Origin: Nocardiopsis alba DSM 43377
GTDB lineage: Bacteria > Actinomycetota > Actinomycetes > Streptosporangiales > Streptosporangiaceae
Length of the DNA stretch: 64,000 nt
Assembly: GCF_000341225.1 (NCBI RefSeq)
Contig: NZ_ANAC01000007.1
Coordinates: 248,001 to 312,000 of the forward strand
Direction: 5' to 3'
Shown: positions 28,753 through 37,326 of the stretch, piece after piece
How the letters are laid out: every line of letters starts with the position of its first letter
Numbering within the stretch: the first letter of the stretch is position 1
Notes under the pieces: model-generated
Database searches by the model: none
Seen by the model: only the letters and a program-made list of their open reading frames with translations
What the model was told of the DNA's origin: nothing
Position numbers and translations under genes: made by a program

Positions 28753-30909
28753 ATGGCCACTCCCACGGACCTCACCACCGATCTCGGCGCCCTGCGCGAA
28801 CGCGCCGAGGAACACCTCCGAGCCCTGGCCGGGGACGGCGCCCGGCTGCGCGAGGACCAGTGGACCGCCATCCACGCCCTGGTCGCCGAACGACGCCGGG
28901 CCCTGGTCGTCCAACGCACCGGCTGGGGCAAGTCGGCGGTGTACTTCGTGGCCACCGCCCTGCGCCGTGCCGAGGGGGCCGGGCCCACCGTCATCGTCTC
29001 CCCGCTCCTGGCCCTGATGCGCAACCAGATCGCCGCCGCCGAACGGGCCGGCATCCACGCGCGCACCATCAACAGCTCCAACACCACGGCCTGGGAGGAG
29101 ACCTACGCCGAGGTCGCCCAGGGCCGGGTCGACGTGCTCCTGGTCAGCCCCGAACGGCTCAACAACCCGGAGTTCCGCGACCGGGTGCTGCCCGAACTCG
29201 CCGCCGGGGCCGGGCTGGTCGTGATCGACGAGGCGCACTGCGTCTCCGACTGGGGACACGACTTCCGTCCGGACTACCGCCGGATCCGCTCCCTGCTGCA
29301 CGACCTGCCCGACGGCGTCCCGGTGCTGGCCACCACCGCCACCGCCAACGAACGCGTCACCCACGACGTCGCCGAACAGCTCCAGGCCGGGGACGATCGG
29401 GCCGACACCCTGGTCCTGCGCGGCACCCTGGAGCGCGAGAGCCTGCGTCTGAGCGTGGTCGAGCTGCCCGACGCCACCGCCAGGCTCGGCTGGCTGGCCG
29501 AGCACCTGCCCGAGATCCCCGGTTCGGGCATCGTGTACACGCTCACCGTCTCCGCCGCCCAGGAGACCGCCCGCTTCCTGAACGAGCAGGGTGTGGAGGT
29601 CCTCGCCTACACCGGCCAGACCGACCCCGACGAACGCCGGGCGGCCGAGGACGCTCTCCTGGACAACCGGGTCAAGGCGCTCGTGGCCACCAGCGCCCTG
29701 GGCATGGGCTTCGACAAGCCCGACCTCGGCTTCGTCGCCCACCTGGGCGCGCCGCAGTCGCCGATCTCCTACTACCAGCAGGTCGGCCGTGCCGGACGTG
29801 GCGTCGAACGGGCCGAGGTGATCCTGCTCCCGGGCCGCGAGGACGTGCAGATCTGGGAGTACTTCGCCGGGCTGTCCTTCCCGCCGGAGGAGACCGTCCG
29901 CCGCACCCTCGACGTGCTCGCCGAGGCCGAGGGGCCGCTCTCCCCGGCCCACCTGGAGACCCGGGTGGACCTGCGCCGCACCCGGCTGGAACAGATGCTC
30001 AAGGTGCTGGACGTGGACGGGGCGGTGCGCCGGGTGCGCGGTGGCTGGATCGCCACCGGGCGGCCGTGGACCTACGACTCCGCACGCTACGCGCAGGTCG
30101 CCGCCGCGCGCGAGCGCGAACAGCGGGCCATGCTCGACTACATCGCCACCGACACCTGCCGGATGGAGTTCCTCCGCCGTCAGCTCGACGACCCCGAGGC
30201 CGTGGCCTGCGGACGCTGCGACGTGTGCACCGGCCGGTACTGGCCCACCGAGGTGGACGCGGGCCGGCGCGAGGCCGCCACCGACCACCTGGACCGGCCC
30301 GGAACGCCGATCGCCCCCCGACGCCAGTGGCCGACCGGCATGGACACCCTCGGCGTGCGTCTGTCCGGAAAGATCCCGCCCGAGCTGCGCGCCGACGAGG
30401 GGCGGGCCCTGGGCCGTCTCACCGACATCGGCTGGGGGACCGAGCTGCGCCGTGTGCTCGCCGAGGACGCGCCCGACGCCCCGGTGGACGAACGTGTGCT
30501 CCAGGGCGTGGTGCGGGTACTGGCCTCCTGGAACTGGGAGGAGCGCCCCGTGGGCGTGGTGGCGATGCCCTCGCTCACCAGGCCGACCCTGGTCGCCGAC
30601 CTGGCGTCCCGGCTCTCCTCGTTGGGCAGGCTCACCCCGCTGGGCTCGCTCTCCTACCGCACCGGCCGCGGCCCGGGCACCCGGCGGCACAACAGCGCGA
30701 TGCGCCTGGAACAGGTGTACTCGGAGCTGGTGGCCGACCCCGAACTCCAGGAGAGGGTGGCCGAGTCGCAGCGCACCCGTCCGGGCCCGCTGCTGCTGGT
30801 GGACGACATGGTCGACAGCGGATGGAGCCTGACCGTGGGCGCGGCACTGCTGCGCAAGGCCGGGGCGCCACGGGTCCTGCCGCTCACCCTGGCCACCACC
30901 GGCGGCTGA
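28753..30909 (+). CDS. RecQ-family DNA helicase fused to a PRTase-like domain
   Basis: Encodes 718 aa. The N-terminal SF2 helicase has a variant Walker A RTGWGKSAV (residues 55-63), the VIDEAHCVSDWGHDFRPDY block near 157, and motif VI QQVGRAGRG. Four cysteines (TDTC, VACGRCDVC) give the RecQ zinc site near 460-490. The last 200 residues replace the winged-helix/HRDC region with a phosphoribosyltransferase-like domain bearing LLLVDDMVDSGWS (about 679-691). RecQ enzymes unwind DNA during repair. What the PRTase-like domain binds is not known. AGAGG lies just before the ATG. Confidence 0.88.
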   Translation: MATPTDLTTDLGALRERAEEHLRALAGDGARLREDQWTAIHALVAERRRALVVQRTGWGKSAVYFVATALRRAEGAGPTVIVSPLLALMRNQIAAAERAGIHARTINSSNTTAWEETYAEVAQGRVDVLLVSPERLNNPEFRDRVLPELAAGAGLVVIDEAHCVSDWGHDFRPDYRRIRSLLHDLPDGVPVLATTATANERVTHDVAEQLQAGDDRADTLVLRGTLERESLRLSVVELPDATARLGWLAEHLPEIPGSGIVYTLTVSAAQETARFLNEQGVEVLAYTGQTDPDERRAAEDALLDNRVKALVATSALGMGFDKPDLGFVAHLGAPQSPISYYQQVGRAGRGVERAEVILLPGREDVQIWEYFAGLSFPPEETVRRTLDVLAEAEGPLSPAHLETRVDLRRTRLEQMLKVLDVDGAVRRVRGGWIATGRPWTYDSARYAQVAAAREREQRAMLDYIATDTCRMEFLRRQLDDPEAVACGRCDVCTGRYWPTEVDAGRREAATDHLDRPGTPIAPRRQWPTGMDTLGVRLSGKIPPELRADEGRALGRLTDIGWGTELRRVLAEDAPDAPVDERVLQGVVRVLASWNWEERPVGVVAMPSLTRPTLVADLASRLSSLGRLTPLGSLSYRTGRGPGTRRHNSAMRLEQVYSELVADPELQERVAESQRTRPGPLLLVDDMVDSGWSLTVGAALLRKAGAPRVLPLTLATTGG

Positions 30910-30967
30910 TCCGCCGGCCTCGGGCTCCGGCTCCGGTGCCCGAGGCGCTCCCCGCCCGAGGACGAGA

Positions 30968-31000
30968 GCGGGGCCCGTGGTCGTCGACCACGGGCCCCGC
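30968..31000. terminator. bidirectional terminator
   Basis: A perfect 15-bp stem (30968-30982 with 30986-31000) and a 3-base loop, between the RecQ-like gene and the convergent kinase gene. Confidence 0.88.
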
Positions 31001-31010
31001 GAAGAACGTG

Positions 31011-31955
31011 TCAGCGCAGGCGCTGGCCCCTGGGGGCGCCACGGCGCACCGGCTGCCCCTCGCCCAGGTCGGGACGGGCACCGGGCTGGTGCAGGGCGCG
31101 GGCGGCCAGCCTGCTGGCCCGGCCCAGGGCCTCTTTGGGGTGGCGGCCCGCCAGCCACGCGGGCAGGAACCCGGCGATGAAGGCGTCGCCGGCGCCCACC
31201 GAACCCGGGGACGGATCCACCGGTTCGGCCGGGGCGGTCACACAGTCCTCACGGGTCTTGGAGGCCCACAGTCCGCCCTCCCCGCCGAGCTTGATGACGA
31301 CGTTGGGGAACCAGGCGGTCAACACCTTGGCGGCGGCCTCGGCGTCGTCGCGGCCGGTCAGCACCCGGGCCTGGTCGACGTTGACGAAGAGCAGACGGGC
31401 GCCCTCGGTCCAGTCCAGGAAGTTCTCCGCGCCGGCGCGTTCCAGCGGGGCGTGCGAACCACCGTCCACCGAGATGGACATGCCGCTCTCGCGGGCCATG
31501 CGCAGGGCCACCCGGGCCGCGCGGCGCGAGTCGGAGTTGATCAGGGTGTAGCCGGACACGTGGAGGTGGCCGTCGGAGGAGAAGACGTCTCGGGGCAGGT
31601 CCTCGGGCTGGAGCCTGGCGTTGGCCCCGGGGTCGCTGAGCATCGTCCGGTCGCCCCTGTGCGTGATCATGACGACGCAGGTGCCGGTCGGGCGCTCGGG
31701 GTCCATGACCATGCGCGAGTCCAGGCCGTAGCCCATGAGCTCCATCTCACGCGTACGGCCGGTGATGTCGGAGCCGCGGCGACCCACGAACGTCGTCTCG
31801 GTGCCCTCGACCGCCAGCCAAGAGGCGATGTTGGCCCCCGAACCGCCGCCGTACATGACCACCGAGGCGGGGGTGTCACTGCCCCGGGCCAACGGGTGGA
31901 ATGCGCGCGCGACTGCGTCGGTCATCAGATCACCGATCACGACCACTCGTGTCAT
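31011..31955 (-). CDS. PfkB-family carbohydrate kinase
   Basis: Encodes 314 aa. A ribokinase-fold sugar or nucleoside kinase. The N-terminal GDLMTDAVARA and GGGSGANIASWLA are the first PfkB signature. VGAGDAFIAGFLPAWL near the C-terminus holds the catalytic Asp and anion hole. The substrate cannot be read from the sequence. The ATG at 31955 starts the conserved MTRVVVIGDL. The upstream ribosome site is weak (GGTGG). Confidence 0.87.
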   Translation of the reverse strand: MTRVVVIGDLMTDAVARAFHPLARGSDTPASVVMYGGGSGANIASWLAVEGTETTFVGRRGSDITGRTREMELMGYGLDSRMVMDPERPTGTCVVMITHRGDRTMLSDPGANARLQPEDLPRDVFSSDGHLHVSGYTLINSDSRRAARVALRMARESGMSISVDGGSHAPLERAGAENFLDWTEGARLLFVNVDQARVLTGRDDAEAAAKVLTAWFPNVVIKLGGEGGLWASKTREDCVTAPAEPVDPSPGSVGAGDAFIAGFLPAWLAGRHPKEALGRASRLAARALHQPGARPDLGEGQPVRRGAPRGQRLR

Positions 31956-32197
31956 TTTCGCCAGCCACCACCGAGCGTTGAGAACCTGTGCCCGCCCGAC
32001 GTTAACAGGTGAACGATCAGGGTCGGGTAACGAAGTGACAGCGCTCCGGTACGCGGGAACGTCGGCGCCGTCGGGTCCTGGGACCCACTGGAACAGAGTA
32101 TGCGGAGTCGGGCGGAACCGGCGCCCACGAACCGGCCGTGGGGCGGTGATTTCAGACGGACCGCATGGACTTTCTCCGGATTCGGCCGTTTGTCGTC

Positions 32198-32213
32198 TAG
32201 TCTCACAGTCGTG
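32198..32213 (+). promoter_or_regulatory. leaderless-type promoter of the GNAT/acyl-CoA synthetase gene
   Basis: TAGTCT (32198-32203), seven bases, then GTG at 32211. This also decides the start over an upstream in-frame ATG at 32100. Confidence 0.55.
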
Positions 32214-34931
32214 CAGTCCTACCCGAACCACTGGGAAGCCGACGTCGTTCTGACCGACGGAGGCACCGCGCACCTGCGCCCCATCACCCCTGACGACGCC
32301 GACCTGCTGCGCGAGTTCCACTCCAGGCTCTCGCCGGAGACCATCTACTACCGGTTCTTCGCGCCCTACCCCAAACTCTCCGACCGTGACGTCCAACGTT
32401 TCACCACGGTCGACTACGAGGACCGTGTGGCCCTGGTCGCCACCATCTCCGACTCCCTGGTCGCCGTGGTGCGCTACGACAAGGTCGCCCCGGAGGAGGC
32501 GGAGGTCGCCTTCGTCGTGGAGGACGGACATCAGGGTCGGGGCCTGGCCTCGGTCCTGCTGGAGCACATCGGGGCGGCCGCGCGCGAACGCGGCATGCGC
32601 CGTTTCATCGCCGACGTGCTGCCCGAGAACCGTCGGATGATCAACGTCTTCCGTGAGGCCGGGTACACGGCCCAGCAGACCTTCGACGAGGGCGTCATCC
32701 GGCTGACCCTGGACCTTCAGCCCACGGACGGCTCCCAGGAGGTCATGCGGGCCCGTGAGCAGCGGGCCGAGTCCCGGTCCATAGCCCGCCTGCTCTTCCC
32801 CGAGTCGGTGGCGGTCATCGGGGCCAGCCGCACCGCCCACACCATCGGGCAGACGGCGCTGCGCAACCTTCTGAACGGCGAGTTCCAGGGGCCGGTCTAC
32901 CCGGTCCACCCCGAGGCCAAGGCCGTCGTGGGCGTGCGGGCCTACCCCTCCATCCTGGACGTCCCCGACCAGGTCGATCTGGCGGTGGTGGCGGTCCGCG
33001 CCGACATGGTCGTCGACGTGGTCGAGCAGTGCGCGGAGAAGGGGGTGCACGGTCTGGTCGTGGTCAGTTCGGGCTTCGGTGAGATCGGCCCCGAGGGTCG
33101 GGCCCGCCAGGACGAGCTGGTGCGCACGGCCCGTGCCGCGGGGATGCGCGTGGTGGGCCCCAACTGTCTGGGCGTGGCCAACACCGATCCCGCGATCTCC
33201 CTCAACGCCACCCTCTCCCCGGACCTGCCCGCCCCCGGGCCGATCGGCTTCTTCTCCCAGTCCGGTGCCCTGGGCCGGGCGATCCTCCAGCGGGTCGCCG
33301 AACGCGGGATGGGGCTGTCGACCTTCGTCTCCGCGGGCAACCGCGCCGACGTCTCCGGCAACGACCTCATGCAGTACTGGCAGGAGGACCCCTCCACCAA
33401 GGTCGTGCTCCAGTACCTGGAGTCCCTGGGCAACCCGCGCAAGTTCACCCGGCTGGCCCGGCGTCTGGCCAAGCAGAAGCCGGTCGTGGCGGTGCGCAGC
33501 GGAGGTTCCGCGCAGGCCACCCCCACCGGTCACGCCGCGGGCGGGCTCGCCCTGCCCGACTACGCCGTCACCTCCCTGTTCCAGCAGGCCGGGGTGGTGC
33601 GCGTGGACGACATCACGCAGATGTTCGACGCCGCCCAGCTCTTCGCCTACCAGCCGCTGCCCGCGGGGCCGCGCGTGGGCGTCATCGGCAACTCCGACTC
33701 CCTGGAACTGTTGGTCAAGGACGCCGCCGTGCGTCAGGGGCTCAAGCCCCACGAACCGGTCAACCTGGGTCCGCAGGCCACCGCCGAGGACTTCGACAAC
33801 GCGCTCCGGACCGCCCTGGCCGCCGACGACGTGCACTCGGTCGTGGTGGTGTTCGTCCCGGCCCTGCAACCGATCGGCGACGACGTCGCCCGGGTCCTGC
33901 GCGCCCGCTCCCTGGAGTCGGACAAGCCCATCGTCGCCACCTACCTGGCACGCCAGGGGCTGCCCGAGGAACTGCGCCACGTCGGCGACCTCGGCCAGAC
34001 GCTGCCCGGCTCGGTGCCCTCCTACCCGGCGCCCGAGGACGCGGTGCGCGCCCTGGCCCACGCCACCCGCTACGCCCAGTGGCGCGACCGCAAGCCCGGT
34101 CGCCATCCCGAACTGCCCGACATCGACGGCGCCCGCGCCCGCTCCGTCGTCTCCCGGGCCCTGTCCAAGGCCGACGCGGCCAAGGACGAGGTCGCCTGGT
34201 TCGGCGGCGAACGCCGCTACGACGAGGAGACGGCGATCTCCAACGAGGACACGCACGAGCTGCTGTCCTGCTACGGCATCGCCGCCTACCCCGATATCCG
34301 GGTCCACTCGGCCGACGAGGCCGTGGTCGCCGCCGGAGAGCTGGGCTACCCGGCGGTGGTCAAGGCCGACGCCCCCGACCTGCGGGTCCGCGCCGGAGGC
34401 ACGTTCGTCCGCGCCGACCTGCGCACCCCCGACGACGTGCGCAGCGCCTACCTGTCCCTGTACGACCGCTTCGGCGGCGAAGCCGAGCTGGTGGTGCAGC
34501 GGATGGCGGCCCCGGGCGTGCCCACGGTGGTGCGCGCCGGCGACAACCGCTCCTTCGGTTCGGTGGTCTCCTTCGGGCTGGCCGACGTCACCGCAGAGCT
34601 GTTGGACGACCGCTCCTTCCGGCTGGCCCCGCTGACCGACATGGACGCGGCCGACCTCATCCACGCGGTCCGGGCCGCCCCGCTGCTGTTCGGACTGCCG
34701 GCGGGCGCCACCTCGCTGGCCGAACAGCCCGACGTGGAGGCCTTGGAGGAGCTGCTGGTCCGGGTGTCCCGCCTGGTCGAGGCCTTCCCCGAGATCGGTT
34801 ACGTGGATCTGGACCCGGTTCTGGTGAACGCCACCGGCGCCCACGTCCTCGGAGCCCGCATGTGGCTGCGCGAGGCGCCCGAGGTGCGTCCGGACTCCGG
34901 CCCCAGGAGGTTGCGCGGGGTGACGTTCTGA
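32211..34931 (+). CDS. GNAT acetyltransferase / NDP-forming acyl-CoA synthetase fusion (Pat-like)
   Basis: Encodes 906 aa. An N-terminal GNAT domain (about 1-170, with VEDGHQGRGLASVLLEHI) is fused to an acyl-CoA synthetase (NDP-forming) region: CoA-binding ASRTAHTIGQTALRNL, ligase GFFSQSGALGRAIL, and a C-terminal ATP-grasp part. It resembles bacterial protein lysine acetyltransferases of the Pat/PatZ type, which acetylate acetyl-CoA synthetase. The actinomycete arrangement with GNAT first, as here, is known. Whether the synthetase half is catalytic or only sensory is not clear. Confidence 0.87.
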   Translation: MQSYPNHWEADVVLTDGGTAHLRPITPDDADLLREFHSRLSPETIYYRFFAPYPKLSDRDVQRFTTVDYEDRVALVATISDSLVAVVRYDKVAPEEAEVAFVVEDGHQGRGLASVLLEHIGAAARERGMRRFIADVLPENRRMINVFREAGYTAQQTFDEGVIRLTLDLQPTDGSQEVMRAREQRAESRSIARLLFPESVAVIGASRTAHTIGQTALRNLLNGEFQGPVYPVHPEAKAVVGVRAYPSILDVPDQVDLAVVAVRADMVVDVVEQCAEKGVHGLVVVSSGFGEIGPEGRARQDELVRTARAAGMRVVGPNCLGVANTDPAISLNATLSPDLPAPGPIGFFSQSGALGRAILQRVAERGMGLSTFVSAGNRADVSGNDLMQYWQEDPSTKVVLQYLESLGNPRKFTRLARRLAKQKPVVAVRSGGSAQATPTGHAAGGLALPDYAVTSLFQQAGVVRVDDITQMFDAAQLFAYQPLPAGPRVGVIGNSDSLELLVKDAAVRQGLKPHEPVNLGPQATAEDFDNALRTALAADDVHSVVVVFVPALQPIGDDVARVLRARSLESDKPIVATYLARQGLPEELRHVGDLGQTLPGSVPSYPAPEDAVRALAHATRYAQWRDRKPGRHPELPDIDGARARSVVSRALSKADAAKDEVAWFGGERRYDEETAISNEDTHELLSCYGIAAYPDIRVHSADEAVVAAGELGYPAVVKADAPDLRVRAGGTFVRADLRTPDDVRSAYLSLYDRFGGEAELVVQRMAAPGVPTVVRAGDNRSFGSVVSFGLADVTAELLDDRSFRLAPLTDMDAADLIHAVRAAPLLFGLPAGATSLAEQPDVEALEELLVRVSRLVEAFPEIGYVDLDPVLVNATGAHVLGARMWLREAPEVRPDSGPRRLRGVTF

Positions 34932-34999
34932 TCCGGCAGTGGGTCTCCCGTTTCGGTGGCAGGTCGCGAAGTGTCGCCGGAAGGGGGCAGGATAGAGGT

Positions 35000-35596
35000 A
35001 TGAGGAAAACACGTGCCGTGCCCACGGACTGGCGGCTGGAGATCGAACGGAGCGGGTACTACCCGGCTCTGGTCATCGACGCCGTCGCCACCACCCTGGG
35101 TGATGAGGACGCCGAGGCGTTCATCGTGCACCACGAGGCGACCTTCGACCCGGCGATGGAGATGCGGCGTCACATCACCGTGATGCTGTTGACCGCGACC
35201 CGGCTCGTGGTGTGCCACACCGACGAGCACCCACCGACGGAGCCCGGCGGCGCCTCGCACGCCTCCACCACCACCGACAGCATCCAACTGGGCAACGTCC
35301 AGTCCGTGGCGCTGACCCGGGTGGTGCCCAACCCGGCCCAGTACACGCCGGGGAGCACCCCCAGCGAACTGGTGCTCAGCGTCAACCTGTCGGTGAACTG
35401 GGGTGCCGTCGCCCACATCGACCTGGAACCGGCCTCCTGCGCCGACGAGAGCTGCGAGCTCGACCACGGTTACACCGGTGCCGTCACCGCCGAGCCCCTG
35501 ACCCTGAGGGTCAGTGAGGCGGCCGACGGGGCCGAGGCCGTCGCCTCGATGCTCCACTTCTCGGACGCGTTGTCGCGGGCGGCCCGGGGAAGGTGA
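35000..35596 (+). CDS. DUF5998 family protein
   Basis: Encodes 198 aa. It matches the actinobacterial DUF5998 family: IERSGYYPALVIDAV at the start, EATFDPAMEMRRHITV, a central PAQYTPGSTPSELVLS, and a late CADESCELDHGYTG with two cysteines. It is soluble with no signal. Function is unknown. AGAGG lies directly before the ATG, and a CAGGAT hexamer sits six bases upstream. The gene follows the Pat-like gene by 68 bases, an arrangement I recall from Streptomyces. Confidence 0.8.
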   Translation: MRKTRAVPTDWRLEIERSGYYPALVIDAVATTLGDEDAEAFIVHHEATFDPAMEMRRHITVMLLTATRLVVCHTDEHPPTEPGGASHASTTTDSIQLGNVQSVALTRVVPNPAQYTPGSTPSELVLSVNLSVNWGAVAHIDLEPASCADESCELDHGYTGAVTAEPLTLRVSEAADGAEAVASMLHFSDALSRAARGR

Positions 35597-35607
35597 CCCG
35601 AGGACAC

Positions 35608-35640
35608 GAGGGCCGGGGACCGTCACGGTCCCCGGCCCTC
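35608..35640 (+). terminator. terminator after the DUF5998 gene
   Basis: A perfect 16-bp inverted repeat (35608-35623 with 35625-35640). In practice the loop must open to three or more bases. Confidence 0.85.
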
Positions 35641-35785
35641 GTGCGTGCGGGGTCGGTGTGGGGCCCGCGGGCCGTGGAGCGCTAGCGTGTGATCCACCCG
35701 ACACCCACGGACCGTGGGTCGAACGAGTGTTCCGCGCCGTGATCTCGGCCGGCGTGGGCGCCCAACGGAGAAAGGCGAGTCCGCG

Positions 35786-36610
35786 ATGACGCAGCACCCG
35801 ACGTCCGCGACCCCCTCGGACGACACCCCGCTCGTGCGGTCGAGCGTCGACCGGGCCGTCGCCACGATCACCCTCGACTCCCCGCGCAACCGCAACGCCC
35901 TGTCCGCGCGGCTGCGCGCCGGTCTCTTCGAGGCCCTCGGCGCGGCGATGGACGACGACGAGGTGCGCGCGGTGGTGCTCACCGGCACCGGCCCCGTCTT
36001 CAGCGCGGGCGCGGACCTCAAGGAGGTCGGCGCCGCCCTCAGGGGGGAGCCGGTCGAGCCCGCGCCCGAGCTGCCGGAGATCTTCGAGCGGATCATGGCC
36101 GGCCCCAAACCGGTGGTGGCCCTCCTCAACGGTCCCGCGCGGGCGGGCGGGATCGGCCTGGTCGCCGCAGCCGACATCGCCCTGGCGCCCGCCGAGGCGA
36201 CCTTCGCCTTCACCGAGGTGCGCATCGGCGTCGTTCCGGCGATCATCTCCCTCCCTCTGTCCGCGCGGATGCACCCCCGCCAGTTCAGCCGCTACCTCCT
36301 CACAGGCGAGGTGTTCGACGCCGAGGCCGCGGTCGAGGCCGGGCTCCTCACCCGCGCGGTTCCGGAAGGGGAGATGGAGGAGGAGCTGGAGAACGTGCTC
36401 CAGGGGATGCGGGCCGCCGCCCCGAAGGCGCTGGCCCGGACCAAGAAGCTCATCGGCGAGCTCGCCGGCGGGGAGCGGATCCTTCCCGAGCGGCGCGCGG
36501 ACGAGTTCGCCCGCCTGGGGGAGCTCTCGGCGGAGTTCTTCGCCGGTGAGGACGCGGCCGAGGGGCGGACGGCCTTCTTCGAGAAACGCCCTCCCCGCTG
36601 GTCTCGATGA
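35786..36610 (+). CDS. enoyl-CoA hydratase/isomerase family protein
   Basis: Encodes 274 aa. A crotonase-fold enzyme, probably acting in fatty-acid or branched-chain acyl-CoA breakdown. The oxyanion-hole strands are FSAGADLKEVG and GPARAGGIGLVAAADIALA. The Glu residues of the classical hydratase site are not clearly both present, so the exact reaction is uncertain. The stop (36608-36610) overlaps an in-frame ATG of the next gene, but that gene more likely starts 54 bases later. Confidence 0.85.
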   Translation: MTQHPTSATPSDDTPLVRSSVDRAVATITLDSPRNRNALSARLRAGLFEALGAAMDDDEVRAVVLTGTGPVFSAGADLKEVGAALRGEPVEPAPELPEIFERIMAGPKPVVALLNGPARAGGIGLVAAADIALAPAEATFAFTEVRIGVVPAIISLPLSARMHPRQFSRYLLTGEVFDAEAAVEAGLLTRAVPEGEMEEELENVLQGMRAAAPKALARTKKLIGELAGGERILPERRADEFARLGELSAEFFAGEDAAEGRTAFFEKRPPRWSR

Positions 36611-36663
36611 GCCCGTCGTCGACCTGGGTACACCCGCTCTCCACGACAGGTCACAATGGTCGG

Positions 36664-37317
36664 GTGAGCTACTCCGGAGATACCAGGGTCGGCGGCCCCG
36701 CCGACCTGCGCCAACTACCGCATCTGACGATCACCAAGCTGGCCGTGGGCCCGATGGACAACAACGCCTACCTCCTGCGCTGCCGCGCGACGGGGGAGGC
36801 GGTCCTCATCGACGCCGCGGCCGAACCCGACCGTGTCCTGGAGATGATCGGGGAGGACGGGCTGGCCCGCGTGGTCACGACCCACCGCCACCAGGACCAC
36901 TGGCAGGCTCTGGCCGAGGTCGTGGGCCAGACCGGCGCCCGCACGGTCGCCCACCCCGACGACGCCGACGAGCTTCCGGTGTCGGTGGACGAGCCCGTCA
37001 CCCACGGCAGCACCGTCCCCGTCGGGGACTGCGCGCTCACCGTGATCCACCTGCGCGGCCACACGCCCGGATCGATCGCCCTGCGCTACGACGACCCCGA
37101 GGGGCACACCCACCTGTTCACCGGGGACAGCCTCTTCCCGGGCGGGGTCGGCAAGACCTGGTCCGACGCGGACTTCCGCACCCTGTTCGGCGACGTGTCC
37201 GAGCGTGTGTTCGGCGCTCTGGCCGACGACACCTGGGTCTACCCCGGCCACGGCAAGGACACCACGCTGGGAGCGGAGCGCCCGCACCTGTCCGAGTGGA
37301 GCGAGCGCGGCTGGTAG
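36664..37317 (+). CDS. MBL-fold metallo-hydrolase (glyoxalase II-like)
   Basis: Encodes 217 aa. A binuclear zinc hydrolase with the THRHQDHW signature (HxHxDH), later GHTPGSIAL and FTGDSLFPGGVGKT, and a final YPGHGKDT. Family members hydrolyse thioesters such as S-lactoylglutathione analogues. GTG 36664 (VSYSGDTRVGGP) is preferred because homologues start MTYSG-like and CACAAT lies six bases before it. An ATG at 36607 overlapping the previous stop is the alternative. Confidence 0.87.
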   Translation: MSYSGDTRVGGPADLRQLPHLTITKLAVGPMDNNAYLLRCRATGEAVLIDAAAEPDRVLEMIGEDGLARVVTTHRHQDHWQALAEVVGQTGARTVAHPDDADELPVSVDEPVTHGSTVPVGDCALTVIHLRGHTPGSIALRYDDPEGHTHLFTGDSLFPGGVGKTWSDADFRTLFGDVSERVFGALADDTWVYPGHGKDTTLGAERPHLSEWSERGW

Positions 37318-37326
37318 CCGGGCCGT

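Noticed and set aside
27199-31158. Very long minus-strand open frame (over 1300 codons) covering parts of the GH81 and RecQ genes
   Set aside because: Compositional artefact of GC-rich third positions: the sequence is low-complexity Gly/Arg/Pro and overlaps well-supported genes in other frames.
31011-35012. Extended minus-strand frame upstream of the PfkB gene
   Set aside because: The extension overlaps the Pat-like gene and is low-complexity; the family start is at 31955.
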